NCBI RefSeq assembly: GCF_024713975.1
Contig: NC_091098.1
Coordinates: forward strand, 14,866,316-14,930,315
Length of the DNA: 64,000 nucleotides
Direction: 5' to 3'
Source: Paralichthys olivaceus
Taxonomy: Eukaryota; Chordata; Actinopteri; Pleuronectiformes; Paralichthyidae
Below, piece after piece: positions 42,780 to 54,971 of this stretch. How positions within the stretch are numbered: position 1 is the first letter of the stretch; each line of letters begins with the position of its first letter. The translations under genes were made by a program, and so were the position numbers. Under the pieces are notes generated by a model that searched no databases, had not been told where the DNA came from, and saw only the letters and a program-made list of their open reading frames with translations.

Positions 42780-43609
42780 TTGTTTGTATTAATCCACAGT
42801 TCTCCAGTTCCTCATGGGGGAGGGGGGGGGGTCTCACGAGTGAATCTCTGTCCGTCTCTCTCATAAATCACTATTGTTCTTCGGAACCTGATTCCTCCTG
42901 AGCGAATATGAATTCAGCCTCAAGCATCCATCTCTAATCCACTTTCTTTGATTTAACAAAGTTTGTTCACATTATTAGATTTCGACCACAGCTTTCTCAG
43001 GACCACTCCTGCATCTGAAACATCCGTGTCATCCCCCTGTCTGTTCTCAGTCCAACAGCAGTCTTCCCCTCTGTCTGTGTCTCTCTCTCTCTTTTCCTTC
43101 AGCCCATTGATTTGTTTTCTCTACACCCACAGCTTTGTCTTCGTCTTTGTACATTAGGCGTGCCGTAAGGCCATTAATGCAGCTATCCACCCTCTGCATT
43201 CCTGCTGCTCTGCTCTGTCTGAACAGGGCGAGGGTGTAATTCAATGCACTGGCCTCTACACTAAGCAGCTAGAGTTGAACATGTCTTTACTGTCAAGGGC
43301 ATTTTGTACTGCAGATGCCTTCTGATGGTGACTTCCGCTGTATGTTCCACAGTGCCGTCATAAATGGTGTTGACATCTTCAATGACACCCTTCTTTACTG
43401 CTGGGGGGGAGAGGACAGGTGATTTAAGGCAGAGATCCTGTTGACAGTACAGCTGTCCTTTGTTGCTGGAAACATCTGGTGGAGGTCAGCGCTCTGTGCT
43501 GTCAGGGCTGCGATGCTGGAGGTGGTGTTGGTGGTGTCCTTGTTACGAGCACATGTGCGCCCATGCGTGTCTTTTCAAATATGACATGTTGCTGTCTCTT
43601 CAGCCTCTG

Positions 43610-46600
43610 TCAGTACAGGCTGTCCTTGGTGGAGGTGTGTGTTGTGGTGGAGTCGTCCGGAAGCGAGCCCCGGCGGCCGGGTCGCGACCAGCAGTGCAGC
43701 AGGTTCTGCAGCTCTCGGGACACGCTGCTGGAGAAGGCTGTGTAGATCCATGGGTTTGTGCATGAGTTCAGATTGGCCAGCAGCATCAGGAGGGTGAAGG
43801 CCACACCTGCAGTGAACACACGAGATGATAAGTACATTTAAACGCAGGAGCAGGCATATGGATATAAAATGTTAATCTTCACATGCAGCTTTTGTGAGCT
43901 ATAGGGGGACAGTCTTCCAGCACATAACATCATGCACCACATTGTTCTCTTCTCTCTTATGAAACAAACATAAATATCCACGACTATTCAGTTTGAAGAT
44001 AAACTATTCACTATGATTGTTTTTCATTTTATTTCCTTCGACAGTGGCACCAGGACTGCAAATATCTCAGGGGGACAAAATCCTACATACTTCCCTTTTC
44101 TGTTTTCTTTTTTTAGGCTAATAATAAGTCTTTTTTGTCTTAACTAAAACATGATTATTCCTCTGCGGCAAGTAGAGGACAATAGAAAAGCACAGACAGC
44201 TTTTTGGAATACAAAGTTGATTATAATCAACTCTCCCTCTCTGTCTCTGTCTTTGTGTGAGTGTGTGCGTGTGTGTGTGTGAGTGTGTGCCAGAAAGGAT
44301 TATTCATGTGTATGCACACTTGTACATGTATATATGCATGCCCTCTGTTTGTAGATGTGTGTGTGTGTCTATGTGAGTGTACGTGGCTCGTTCTGTGTTT
44401 GTCTGCTTGTGATTTTGTCTATGTGTACAGGCTGCTGGCATGGATCATTGTTGATGAAATGTCAACATCTGGCCACATTGCAAAATCAGCAGGGGATATA
44501 AACAGGTTATTTACTGGCCCTGGGTGTTTGTCTTTAGCTTCAGATCTAGGACATCCACATGGTCCATACTATCAGCCACCACTTGAGGATACACTTGCCT
44601 CACGAGCTCGATCCCTGGTTGCCAGTAAAGACATCATCAGATGCCGTTTGTGTGCCAAAATGCACAGAGTCCAGGGATATCATCCAGAGGATCCTCGCTG
44701 TGAGTCAAAACAAACAGTGCTTTTCTGACCTTCTATTTCACTCACTGTTCCCACCATCTGACCCGGTGCTTGTGCTTTTCAAATAATGACGTGCATTGTA
44801 TTCAAACCCGACTGCATTGATCAGAGGTTGTTGATACAGATCATTTAGCTGTTGTTTTTGGATGGTCAAAACAGACAAGGTTTGCACATTCAGAGCAACT
44901 ACATGCAGGAACTGGACTGTGGATACATCTGAGGAAAAGCAACAAACACAAGAATGGGACTCAGTAGAGTGTATACCTGCGCCAAGGCCCGACAGTCTCC
45001 TTAAATTCTACCACAGTTTCACACAGTCATAAATATTAGTTCCCATATTCACAAATTACAATTTGTCTCATAGGGAATAACAAGGTGCGAAATCCTCTGT
45101 CTGTGTAAATGTGCGCCTTTTTTCATCAAGAAAAAATTCCTGGATCGGCCCCTGATCCAGATCCACACCAAAATTAAATGGATTCCTCCCTGGCCCACAC
45201 CTCATTCGTCCATCAAGTTGGTTTTGTGTAATGTTGATGTGATGTCTGTTTAGAGTATGTGCACCAGGACTGTTACAATGATGGACCAAAGAAAACTCTG
45301 GTAACATGGATGAAGCCTGTTTGTGACTGACCTTGGTCAGGAGGGTTGGGGTCCCAGGCTGCCCACAGCTGGACGATGAAGAAAGGCGACCAGCAGATAG
45401 TGTAGACCAGCACAATGACCAGAGTCATCCTCACGGTCTTGGACATGGCTTTAGTGATGCTCGGAGGTGGAGTGACTGGTGGGGGAGGGGGGACGTAGTC
45501 AAGGGAGCAGCGGGGTGATCCTGACACCAGCATGTAGGACGTGTAGGAGTCCTGACAGTCTGAGTTGTTTACTGTTTGCTGCTGCTGTGTTGGTGATGTT
45601 GCTGTTGTCGTGTGTTCACCACAAGAAGTGTTGTACTGGATGGCGGACGGTGCATAATCGTAACACTCTCCCGCTTGGCTGTTTTGCATGTTATTGTGAG
45701 GGCTGTTATTCACACCCTTCAAGGGCTGCAGCCCTCGCCCGTCCCTGCCCCCAACTCCGGACGCCCGTCTTCCTCTCTCTTTCGCCCGCTCATCTCCCTT
45801 CTTGAAGCTGTGGAAGCGGAAGAGGATTTTGCTTTTCTTCATCTCAGCCATCACCATCCTCTCTGACTTCAGGTAGATGTTGTTGTGAATCTCTCTAAAG
45901 ATCCTTATCTGGAAGAAAAGGAGACAATCATGAATTACACAGTCCAATAGGATTTAATCAAGACACTGAGTGCCTGATGATGAGTTTTATTACTGGTGTG
46001 TGCCAGACTGCCAGTGTGATTTGCTTTTACAGACAATCTTTTTTTGTGTTTCAGCTGCGGCAGTGACAGGAAATTTGGTACAAAGTAGAGAGTGTGTGTT
46101 GGTCTTTACCATCAGCCATAAACCAGTCAGACATTTATACACAACATTATTAAACACAAATATTCAACTACTCTGTTACACTGTGAATGACTGCCATAAA
46201 ATTATATTGCAGCAAAACAATTTGTCACAGTCTCCTGAGCAACTAAAACAATAGTTTGAAATCAAGTAATAATAGATGATTCATACTAAATACTCTTTTT
46301 TTTGCCAAATGTTGCTCTTCTGCCACTTTTTACTTTTAAAAGCAACTTTATGAGAGCGTGGTTTGATTAAAGGCTCCACTCTCACTCCATCCAGTGTATC
46401 TAAGTAAAGTAAATACAATCTAAATGGTTTCCGTGTGGAGATACTTCAGAAAAAGAGTCGTCTTTACTTGAAATCTGATCATTTAAAAAAGGTCAGTATT
46501 CTATGTTTGGCAGAGATCTGGTACATTCCACTTCCTGGCAGTAGCTTCTGAGCGGGCAGATTTTCTGAGCACCCGTCTCAGCAGTGGTCCTCCAAGTGCT

Positions 46601-48705
46601 GTGTTAATTAGGGGAAATAGCTGGACCCTGGAAATATCTTTCCCCAAATAGACCAGCAGGGCTGATGGGAGGCCGCCCAGAATGCGTCTGCGCCATGGGA
46701 TGCTACATAACACCGACCTCAGTCCCCCACGGGTTATCAAACAATGCCAGATGCACCCTCCATGAAAACAAAACAGCATTTCATTCATGCCACACGTTTC
46801 TTTATTATATAACGTTGGTCACAGTGTGCAATCCTAGTCAGTGGTCGACGCAGAGATTGAGAGTCCTGCCAGAGAAACCAGTATTACCTGACAGATGGTA
46901 ATGATGAGGGCGGGCAGGAGGAAGACAGCCACAGCCATCCAGGTGACGTAGGCCTTCAGCCCCCACGGCTCAGTGAACTGACCCCAGCACTCGAAGTCTC
47001 CCGGTGCCACTTCCAAGCGAGAGAAGATGAACACCTGACAGGCCAAACAAAAGCAGGGCGGTCAGCACAGCGACAGACATAACGGTCAGCATCCTCCTCC
47101 CATTAGCTGAACTTCAGTGACCTCATAGAGCTAAAAACAGACCCACATCTTGAGTTCTACTGTAGAAACCAGGGTGTGAACGCCCACCGGGATCTCATTT
47201 CCTATTTCATCATTTGTGCATGTGAACATACGAGTTTCTGTGTTGACCCCTCCCTACCTGTGGTATGCTGAGGACAAGTGCCAGAGCCCAGGCCACCATG
47301 ACAGGGGTGTTCCAGCGGGACATTGCTCCCCCTCGGTAGGCCTGCAACGGACAGCAGATGGCATAATGCCGGTCTACTGTCATGGCAACTATCATATAAG
47401 AGGAAGCAAACATGCCCACAATCTGCAAGTACTTGATAGCCCGGCAAAGCAGGTCCGGTCCCTGAAACCTCTCTGTGATGTCCCATATCAGCTGAGGAAG
47501 AACCTGATCACACAGAAAGCAGTTATTAAAAATAATTATTTAAGTGGCTCTTAACATAGTGGAGCATTTTTCCTGTTATAAAAATGATGAAAATATTTTC
47601 ATCAAATCAGGAAAAGAGTCAAACCAACATTAAATTTCTCCAAGCAGAAAGTTTCACCCGATTTTAGCCTATTCCTTTGTGCCGTAGACCGCCACTGTTG
47701 TCCAAAAACACATACATGAGGCACACTGTTGTACTAAGCAACACGTTCCTTATAATTACCATAAACATGGTTAATCAGCAGTTTTTACTCCTGTTTTCAG
47801 ATAAAAATACACCTCCCAGCATTTCAGTAAAATGGGTGAGCACCTTCAACACATGACATGTCTGTACAGTGAAAAATAAAACTCATTACCAACTTTTAAA
47901 AAGTACTTACTTTTAATTTTTTGTTGTTAACAAGTCAACACAATTGCAATTTAAAATATAACTCAATTTCTTGTGTTGCCAATTGAAGTATTTTTTAAGT
48001 TGGCTCAACAGTGGGGGTTTTTTGCCGTGTATGTTAAATCTTAAACATTTCTTTCTTTACTATTCCACAGAATTCATAAAGTATTTTTCTCATTTACTGA
48101 CAATAAAGTTTAACACTTGTTTTAAACCTTCAAATGTTTAATATTTGTCATTTACAGGTATAGTAATAATTTGCTTATTCTGTTAAAATAATATTTTTTA
48201 TGTGCAATTACAATTTAAATCTGATGCACTGCTGTCAGTTACATATACAAACAAACATGACGAATGATTGTACTGTGGTGGATCGTATGATATTTAATAT
48301 ACAGATACTTTGTGAACTAACCTGAAAGAGCGCCACCACCAGGTCAGCCACACACAGATTGACCATGAACACGTGCATGGGTGCATTATGCTTCCTCCTC
48401 CTCAGCAGCACCCACAGCACAAAGCTGTTCCCCAGGGTGGCGAAAGCCAGCACCACCCCGAGCACCGCGATCTCTGCCCTGGCCAGGCCGGGGTCCCTGG
48501 CCCTGGGCTGGGGCAGGGTGTGAGGTGTGGTGTTGGAGCCATTCTCAGGGAATATCCCAAAGAAGGACCCCCCGCTGTGAGAGGCGTTGACCGAGTTCAG
48601 CTCGGAGACGAGCAGGGGCAAGGGGGAGAGGTTGCTCCTTCCCGTGGTGACCAGAGAGGAGAGAGCTAACCCATCCCAGTCTGTTTCCACACTGATGCTT
48701 TCCAT
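43610..48705 (-). CDS. avpr2: Vasopressin (vasotocin) V2-type receptor with long third intracellular loop
   Basis: Class A GPCR of the vasotocin/vasopressin family; V2 receptors signal through Gs and cAMP and control water and salt handling. Five - strand exons keep phase: 48705-48322, 47503-47258, 47034-46888, 45908-45332 and 43806-43610 (TGA). They encode 516 residues; human has 371. N-glycosylation sites lie in the N-tail (NAS, NGS). V2-type motifs follow: [49 protein letters not shown] (172-174) for DRY, WAAWDP in TM6/ECL3 and [11 protein letters not shown]-like [11 protein letters not shown] in TM7. The disulfide pair is Cys148-Cys226. The third intracellular loop (about residues 262-415) has basic, QQQQ and PPPPP stretches, about three times the human length. 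AG|GAATG before the start codon implies a non-coding upstream exon. The TM6-TM7 intron (phase 1) is the one shared across this receptor family; the other three are not in human AVPR2. Confidence 0.93.
44975..45245 (-). mobile_element. Reverse-oriented relative of the 14128 MITE in avpr2 intron 4
   Basis: Begins with ACCTGCGCCAAGGCCCGACA (compare the end of the 14128 element read backwards), then TCTCCTTAAATT and CAGTTTCACACA. It also contains TTCCTGGATCGGCCCCTGAT and a CCACACCAAAATTAAATGGA-like block (45165-45184). The left terminal motif of the family is not clear at the far end. Confidence 0.55.
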
Positions 48706-49474
48706 TCCTGAAAGACAAACAGTTCATGTTTTACAGTTATTTTTGTGGTTTGTTAACATGATGTTCTTTGCCAAATAATCAGCAGGACTCAAACGGGTGC
48801 AGGATCATGAGATCGCAAATGTTCGGATTTTGCACGGCAACGATTGTATCAACAAACAATTTATTTGTTCTGAATAATCACAATATCAGTCTGACCATTT
48901 TATTGCACTCCCTCTTTTCACCCTCAGGCGTGTCAGCTGAGCCATTTTGCTTTTGGGTTTTTTTCATTATCGAACCGCAGAGCATACAAACCAAGCACAT
49001 CCGGCCTTTTAGGACGTGTGTTGACGAAGGGATCAGCCACAGAACCTTTTTGTTTTCAGTGCATCTGTCACATTTTCACAGCAGATATTATAAATAGCTT
49101 CTGTTGCTCAATTTCATTAGATTTGAGCGAAAGCAGTGAAAGCCGGACACTGTGCTGTGTCCCACTCTGTCTCCCGTGCAGGTCATGATTTAATTTATTT
49201 CCGTTCTGTCAGTATTATCTATATCCTGTTTTGTTGTGGTTTCACTGGCTTTCCCCTCGTGTCAGATCTCACTTTGCAGCCCTGATTGGTTTTCTGGCCG
49301 CTGCCATTGTCTGTCAGGACCTTATTTAACCTTTGTCTCATTGTCTCCCCTCTCCTGGTGTATTTACTCTCTGTGCTCACTTCCCTCTGTGCCATTTTGT
49401 CACATGGTTCCAGTGCCACTAACTTAGCAAGCATTATTCATAGTTATTCATATTTAAGCTTTTCTTTTTGACAT

Positions 49475-49607
49475 TTTCACTGAGACTAATTCATGGATCT
49501 TGATGGAAAGAATCTGTCTAATTTAAATGACTGATATAAGTGTGTGAAATTTGGCAAATTTTGCAGTTTGATTGAATTTAAAGGGGCTGTTGAGCCTCGG
49601 CAGAGGT
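49475..49607 (+). mobile_element. 3' half of the 14128-type MITE
   Basis: Shares AATTCATGGATCTTGATGGA, GTGTGTGAAATTTGGC, TTGAATTTAAAGGGGCTGTT and the terminal CCTCGGCAGAGGT (49595-49607) with the end of the full element. The 5' half is missing. Confidence 0.6.
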
Positions 49608-50088
49608 ATTCACTCATTTACTCTCGACAAGTTTTTGACCTCACTTCTGCCTTATCCCTTTGGAGTTGTAGGCCTGTGTGTTATTTGACTTCCTGGGAAT
49701 CGACAAAGAATTTTTAGAGCCCCGTCGTTGAGTCATTTCTCAACATTTCACTTCGGACTCCTCTGCCTTGTTCTTCAGGAGTACTTCTGCAAGTCCTCTG
49801 CTACCTCCCTGTCACCTCATCACAAATTCGACTGTACTTCGACCTACACCCTGGTGTTTCTCTCTCTAGAGGTCATCTCTCCTCCCTAACTTCCCCTTAG
49901 AGGGAAGCCAATGACAAATACACCTCAGCCTCCTTGATAGCTGGAATTTATCCTCCTTTCCTCTTCACCTGCAGAAACCAATTTCTTTATGTGGACAACT
50001 AAGACAAATCACTCGTCCCCTGCATCGACTATCAGGGGACTCAACAACATTATACCATCAAGAACCGGTACCCCTGCCCCTCTAACAG

Positions 50089-50090
<2 letters not shown>

Positions 50091-50133
<43 letters not shown>
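50091..50133. repeat. (AT)n microsatellite
   Basis: About 21 AT units; the Tyr-Ile repeat frames on both strands are artefacts of it. Confidence 0.97.
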
Positions 50134-50139
<6 letters not shown>

Positions 50140-53100
50140 TAGCTTTTAGACTTTCTGAGTCAGATCTTAAATGTTTACGATCTGGTGAGTATAAAGGAGG
50201 AGGATGAGTGGAAGGCTGGCTTTTAACACTCCCGAAGCTCATTGTGATTAGCTTGTAATGCCGTTCCGATGAACTAATGCACCAGCTGTGGTTTAGACGC
50301 TGGCAAATGATGTTCTGTGCAACATGAAAACAAAACTCTCTTAAGTCAGTCTGCCTTGAGATAGGATGGCAGCAAAGTGGAAGATTTGGCTCAGGCCAAA
50401 GCGGTCAGTTTGTAAAGTAACAACTGCAGAGGACTCGAGTCAAAAACAGGGTTTCAAGAATCCGAGTCTTTACTGGCAAACTGGTTAAAGCATAGAAAGT
50501 CAAAAGTTACACGCTGCTGCATCACGCTGCAATGTGAATGTTGTGTTTTTCAAAGCTTCCAGTTGTGTTTGATGCAAAAACCAGTGAGGTTTATTTTCTT
50601 TGCCTTATTTTCTCAGGGATGATTTGACAGCTTTCCCCCCTCGATCCCACCCCTCTTATTCCTTCACCTCCGCTCTCATAATCACTCTCATCCCATGCTT
50701 TCCCGCATACATTCCTTTTTCGCCCTGTTTTTGTTCCCCCCCTTCTCCATCTTTCTCTCATGCATCCAGGCATTCTTCTCTTTTTCTTTTCTCCCAGTCA
50801 CACTCTCTGTAGATCTCAATAAATTCTGTGTTTATTTTTCTATAAATAAATGGTTCAAAAGAAGACAGACAGTTGAGATGACAATTTAAGAAGCAGAGTC
50901 GTGGGATGCTGTGGGCAGCCCAGGTCAAATAAACTGCACGTAGAAGTGGAAGAAAATTGATGAAGATGAAAGAAGAGCGATGAAGGCAGTATCGAAAAAG
51001 GGCAGGAGAAGAAAAAAACTGCCAGAAAAGGTAAAAGAATAAAAAGCAAGATAAGATAAGGAGGAAGGAGGTGGCCAAATATAGCTCTGAAGAGGTCTTT
51101 GTTCGGTTAGTTCTCAGAGTGTGTGGTGATTGACACCATATTGGTATATTATTATGACTAATATACAAGGAGTGCTTAGGTACACAACTTTGACACTGAA
51201 TGACTCTTTGGAAAATTTCCATGTCTAAAAATAGGAGTAAAACTCTAGTCATAGTATTGAGCAACTAAGTGGGACTAATACGATATTACAAGGTTGTACT
51301 CTGCTGAGACCTAATGGTCAATTTGCTAGTAATAGTGTACTCGCTGCTGGGCGCGTAAGATAACACAGCTGAACACATTGTCAGGCGTTACATGCTGGCT
51401 TTGCCAGAGGAATGTCTTCAGATGAATGCATGACAATCCGAGCCAGCTGGACCTCTGCAGCAGCATGAAGGTATATCCCTGAGAGAAAGGAGGTGAATCT
51501 GAGCAGAACCGACAGAAAAACTCTCTTTTTGTTTGAGTGAGTCTGCTGCCACACCAGGCGACCACAGCGCTGCTGCAAATGGATAAACTGAATCAAACCT
51601 TTATTACTTTTCAAGAGTTTCTAGATCCTCCCCCCTCAGCCATGTTTGATGGCTAATGCTCTTCTTTCTTAGTATCTTTTTATTATTATTTTTTCAAGTT
51701 TTTTAATTAGAGTTTTAGACAATGGGGTCTTTTACCATCAAGGAATCTCCTGGCCTGTTTTTGTTGGGTTCTGAGGAGCCTTGTGCCCCTCTCTGTAATT
51801 ACATCATAAATCATGAGAGGATTCTTTGTACTGCTGTCGTCCTTTATACCTTCCACATAATCTCATTATGCATATTTGCCCATGTGACTAATTTCTGATG
51901 TGAAATCCCCTTTTCAAGAGTTTCTCAGAGCAGATGAAGTACAATGACTTAGGAAGGTGCTATAATACAGCCTCCTCAAAGAAAATAATATGCAGCATTA
52001 CAGTAAAGCTGAGATGATGTCTCCAAATGCTGTTCAATAAAAAGTAATAAGAGGATTATTAACTGGCAAGAGGAACCTCCAGTCGTGACTTATCTGCTCA
52101 TGAGGGAAAGAGTGTGAGATTTCTAAAGGACTGTCGTTGTCATCCCTCTCCTCTTTCTCTTCTGTTTAACCTCTGAAGCACACAAGGTATTTACTCCAAA
52201 TATGCTCATGTCTCATTAGCATGGGGCATGCATCCAAGAATCAACATGGATTATCCTTAAATTGCTCAGTGGTTCAACTACAGGAGACCCTTGGGTAGCC
52301 TGAAACTTACTGGCTCTGACGTTTCCTGAAATTCCTCAAACCGAGGATACATAGAGGAGGTCAATATTGTCTGCAGGAGTGTGCTGAATGCAGTCTAATG
52401 TATCTCTTTAAAAGCCCGTGCCTCTGAAAATATATTCTGCTTTGCTCTCATCTTAATAACACAAGCACAACATGGCATTCCCATCTGTCTGATCGACTTA
52501 AAGTAAAGCTCAAATTATTCCATCTCTCTGCACCGGACGGACTGTGGACATACTGCTTTTAGCAGTTAGTGCAGTATGTTGCTTCCTCTCTTTACTTTAA
52601 AGCTTTCACTCTGATTAATGACGGAGTCGAGTCCTCCCCTCGCTTTCCTCTCCAGAAGCAAACCGGTGTCAACCATCCTTCATGTCCTCTCCACCCTGCG
52701 CTGCTCTTTTTTCCCGCACACAGGGCCACAGAGCCTCGGGGGGGGGGGACAAAAACAGGTAGTTTAAAAAGTATGCTGGAAAACCATTCACATCTTTCAA
52801 CATGTCAGGCCCCTCTCTTCTCAGTGTTCATACATGTTTGTGGTCATTAACTTCGACAAACCACGTCATGTGTGATTTTTGTGTCATAATCCAGGTTTAT
52901 TATCCAGGTGAAAATTCCAGAGGAATGAGACTTAACTTGTTCATCATTTGGGAATGTTATGGATGGGTTCAGATGAGTAAAACCATTCTGAACAAAAATG
53001 TGACTCAATAAGCAACAGAAACAGAACAATATCAGTGTGTTTGCAAGTCTTCCCTCTCCGTCACTCCTTTGATTTGTTCCCTTTGAGCAGATTTGAGCCA

Positions 53101-54943
53101 ATCTGATTAATGAGGACCTCTCTCTCCTCATTAGCAGCCCTGTGTACACCACACTCACATACCCTGTCACTAATTTACCCTCGTAAACTGCTCTTCTTCC
53201 TCTTCTCTATGTTTTCTCACCCACTCCATTACTCTCTTTGTCCTGTGACAAATCATCCACCCTCTTTGTTGCTAAGGATGAAAACCTCTTGGAAAACAGG
53301 CTCTGATACATTTATTATTGTAGTTTGATTATAATGATCATCCTCATTAAGCAGGTTTTGATGATTCAATGTGGACAAATTGGCATCTAGGCTGAATGAA
53401 GATGATAATATGAATCAAACAATAGATCTGCGCCATATGATTTATATGAGCTCTTTTTACTTTGCACAGCAAAATACTTTATTTACATACCAATCAATGG
53501 ATTCTTGCACAATAAAGGTCTGTATGAGTCATGTGCTGGTGCATGCTGGACCATGCAACATTTCCATTGCATAATAAAGCAGATACGAGCACACTTTCTT
53601 CTTCAAAGCCCATATGTCGGTAAATTAGAGCCCCCGTATTTGCACCACTCCATAAATTCACCATCTGAATGACTCACTTCAATGACAGGTGGATACCTAT
53701 TTACGCTTTTCAATTTGTGATGGCACCTGCTGTTCTCATTAAAAAATCAGATCCACAGTGATGTATCCATGATTTATTCGCCTCTCTCTCAGTGTGTGTC
53801 ACTCCAGGTCCTGGCCTTCAGCGCAGACTGTAGCCCCTATGAGCAGTAAGAGTAAACACTTTGTTCTATTACTGTCTTGCCCAAACAACCTATTAAATGT
53901 TAATCATGTAGGGCCACACCTCGTTGCACAAACTAATACAGTCATTACTTGCCCACATTTCCGTTGTGTGTGTGCTGTAGCCCTCTTTGAATGTTATGTT
54001 CACAAATATCACTGTGAGTTTATTTCCATAATACATCAGCCACTGGACACTCTGGTGTGGAAGAAGGTCCAAGTCCCCTTATCAGCACTGATAAAGCCTG
54101 TTGAGGAGGCCAGCGACTGTTTTTCTGGTTATGTATCATTAACCAGCACACTGCCCATAAGCATCTGCCCCAAACAAAACAGGCCATACTGCTTCATCTT
54201 CCTCCTCTTCTTCACACATCTGACACAAAGCTCAGAGTATTCCTCCTAACGACTGGAAACTGTGTCACCGCCCCAGCCAGAACAGGCCTGGAGGTTCGTA
54301 GTCAGTATGTTCAGATCCGTGCCACGTGATGAAATGGACACGATGAAATGATTGTTAGAGACCCCACTCAATTGACCATGAAAATAATAGCAGTGATGAT
54401 GATGATGATTTTTCCTGATGGGGGCTACAATCAAGGAAGTAATTTTGAGCGTGTCGTGGACTGTGCCAAAAGCCCACCAAGAAAAAAACAAAAAAGAAGA
54501 GTTGTTTGATTAATGGAAAACTGGACAAACAGCTTTATGCTCTCAACCACCCAAAAACTGATTGTGCCAAACAGTGATTTGTTGATTCAACTGTCCACCT
54601 GGTGAGATTATTTAATCATTTCATTGCGATTACGTTGGCAGGAACGGTCCGGACAAGCTGCTGTTATGGTCAAGTTTCAGGCTTCCACTCCGCCCCATGG
54701 CTTCGATGTTAGGCTGCCTTTTTTTTTTTATTTCTGCTTATATGCTGAAGAACGAGTTGTTGTGTCATACAAAGATTTTAAAAGTCACGCAATAAATCAG
54801 TGAGCTTTGACGATAAAGACTTGTGTGTATGATACAAACACACCCGACCTTCAGGGACCACAAATCTCTCTTTTTAATTATCTGCAGACCTTTGAATTGC
54901 ATTTTTAAAAATACAGGAACATTCATGGCCAAAGAAACATATG

Positions 54944-54971
54944 AACACACACACACACACACACACACACA
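54944..54971. repeat. (CA)n microsatellite
   Basis: About 14 CA units. Confidence 0.95.

Larger units (their letters stand above)
37550..43609. other. Intergenic region between ssr4 and avpr2 3' ends
   Basis: Six kilobases between convergent genes with no supported coding exon. Open frames of up to 175 codons show no family resemblance and no splice-linked partners. The part nearest 43609 should include the avpr2 3' UTR. Contents noted: a poly(G) run at 38221-38246, a 12-bp tandem (ACTGGTGGTGC type) at about 38248-38275 and a (TG)n at 42756-42779. Confidence 0.5.

Noticed and set aside
44261-44728. 155-codon open frame in avpr2 intron 4
   Set aside because: First third is TG-repeat sequence (Cys/Val rich); the rest has no family match, and it lies on the opposite strand inside an intron.
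45333-45805. Open frames antisense to the avpr2 loop exon
   Set aside because: They are mirror frames of the receptor exon; the - strand reading has clear GPCR motifs and phase-matched splice sites.
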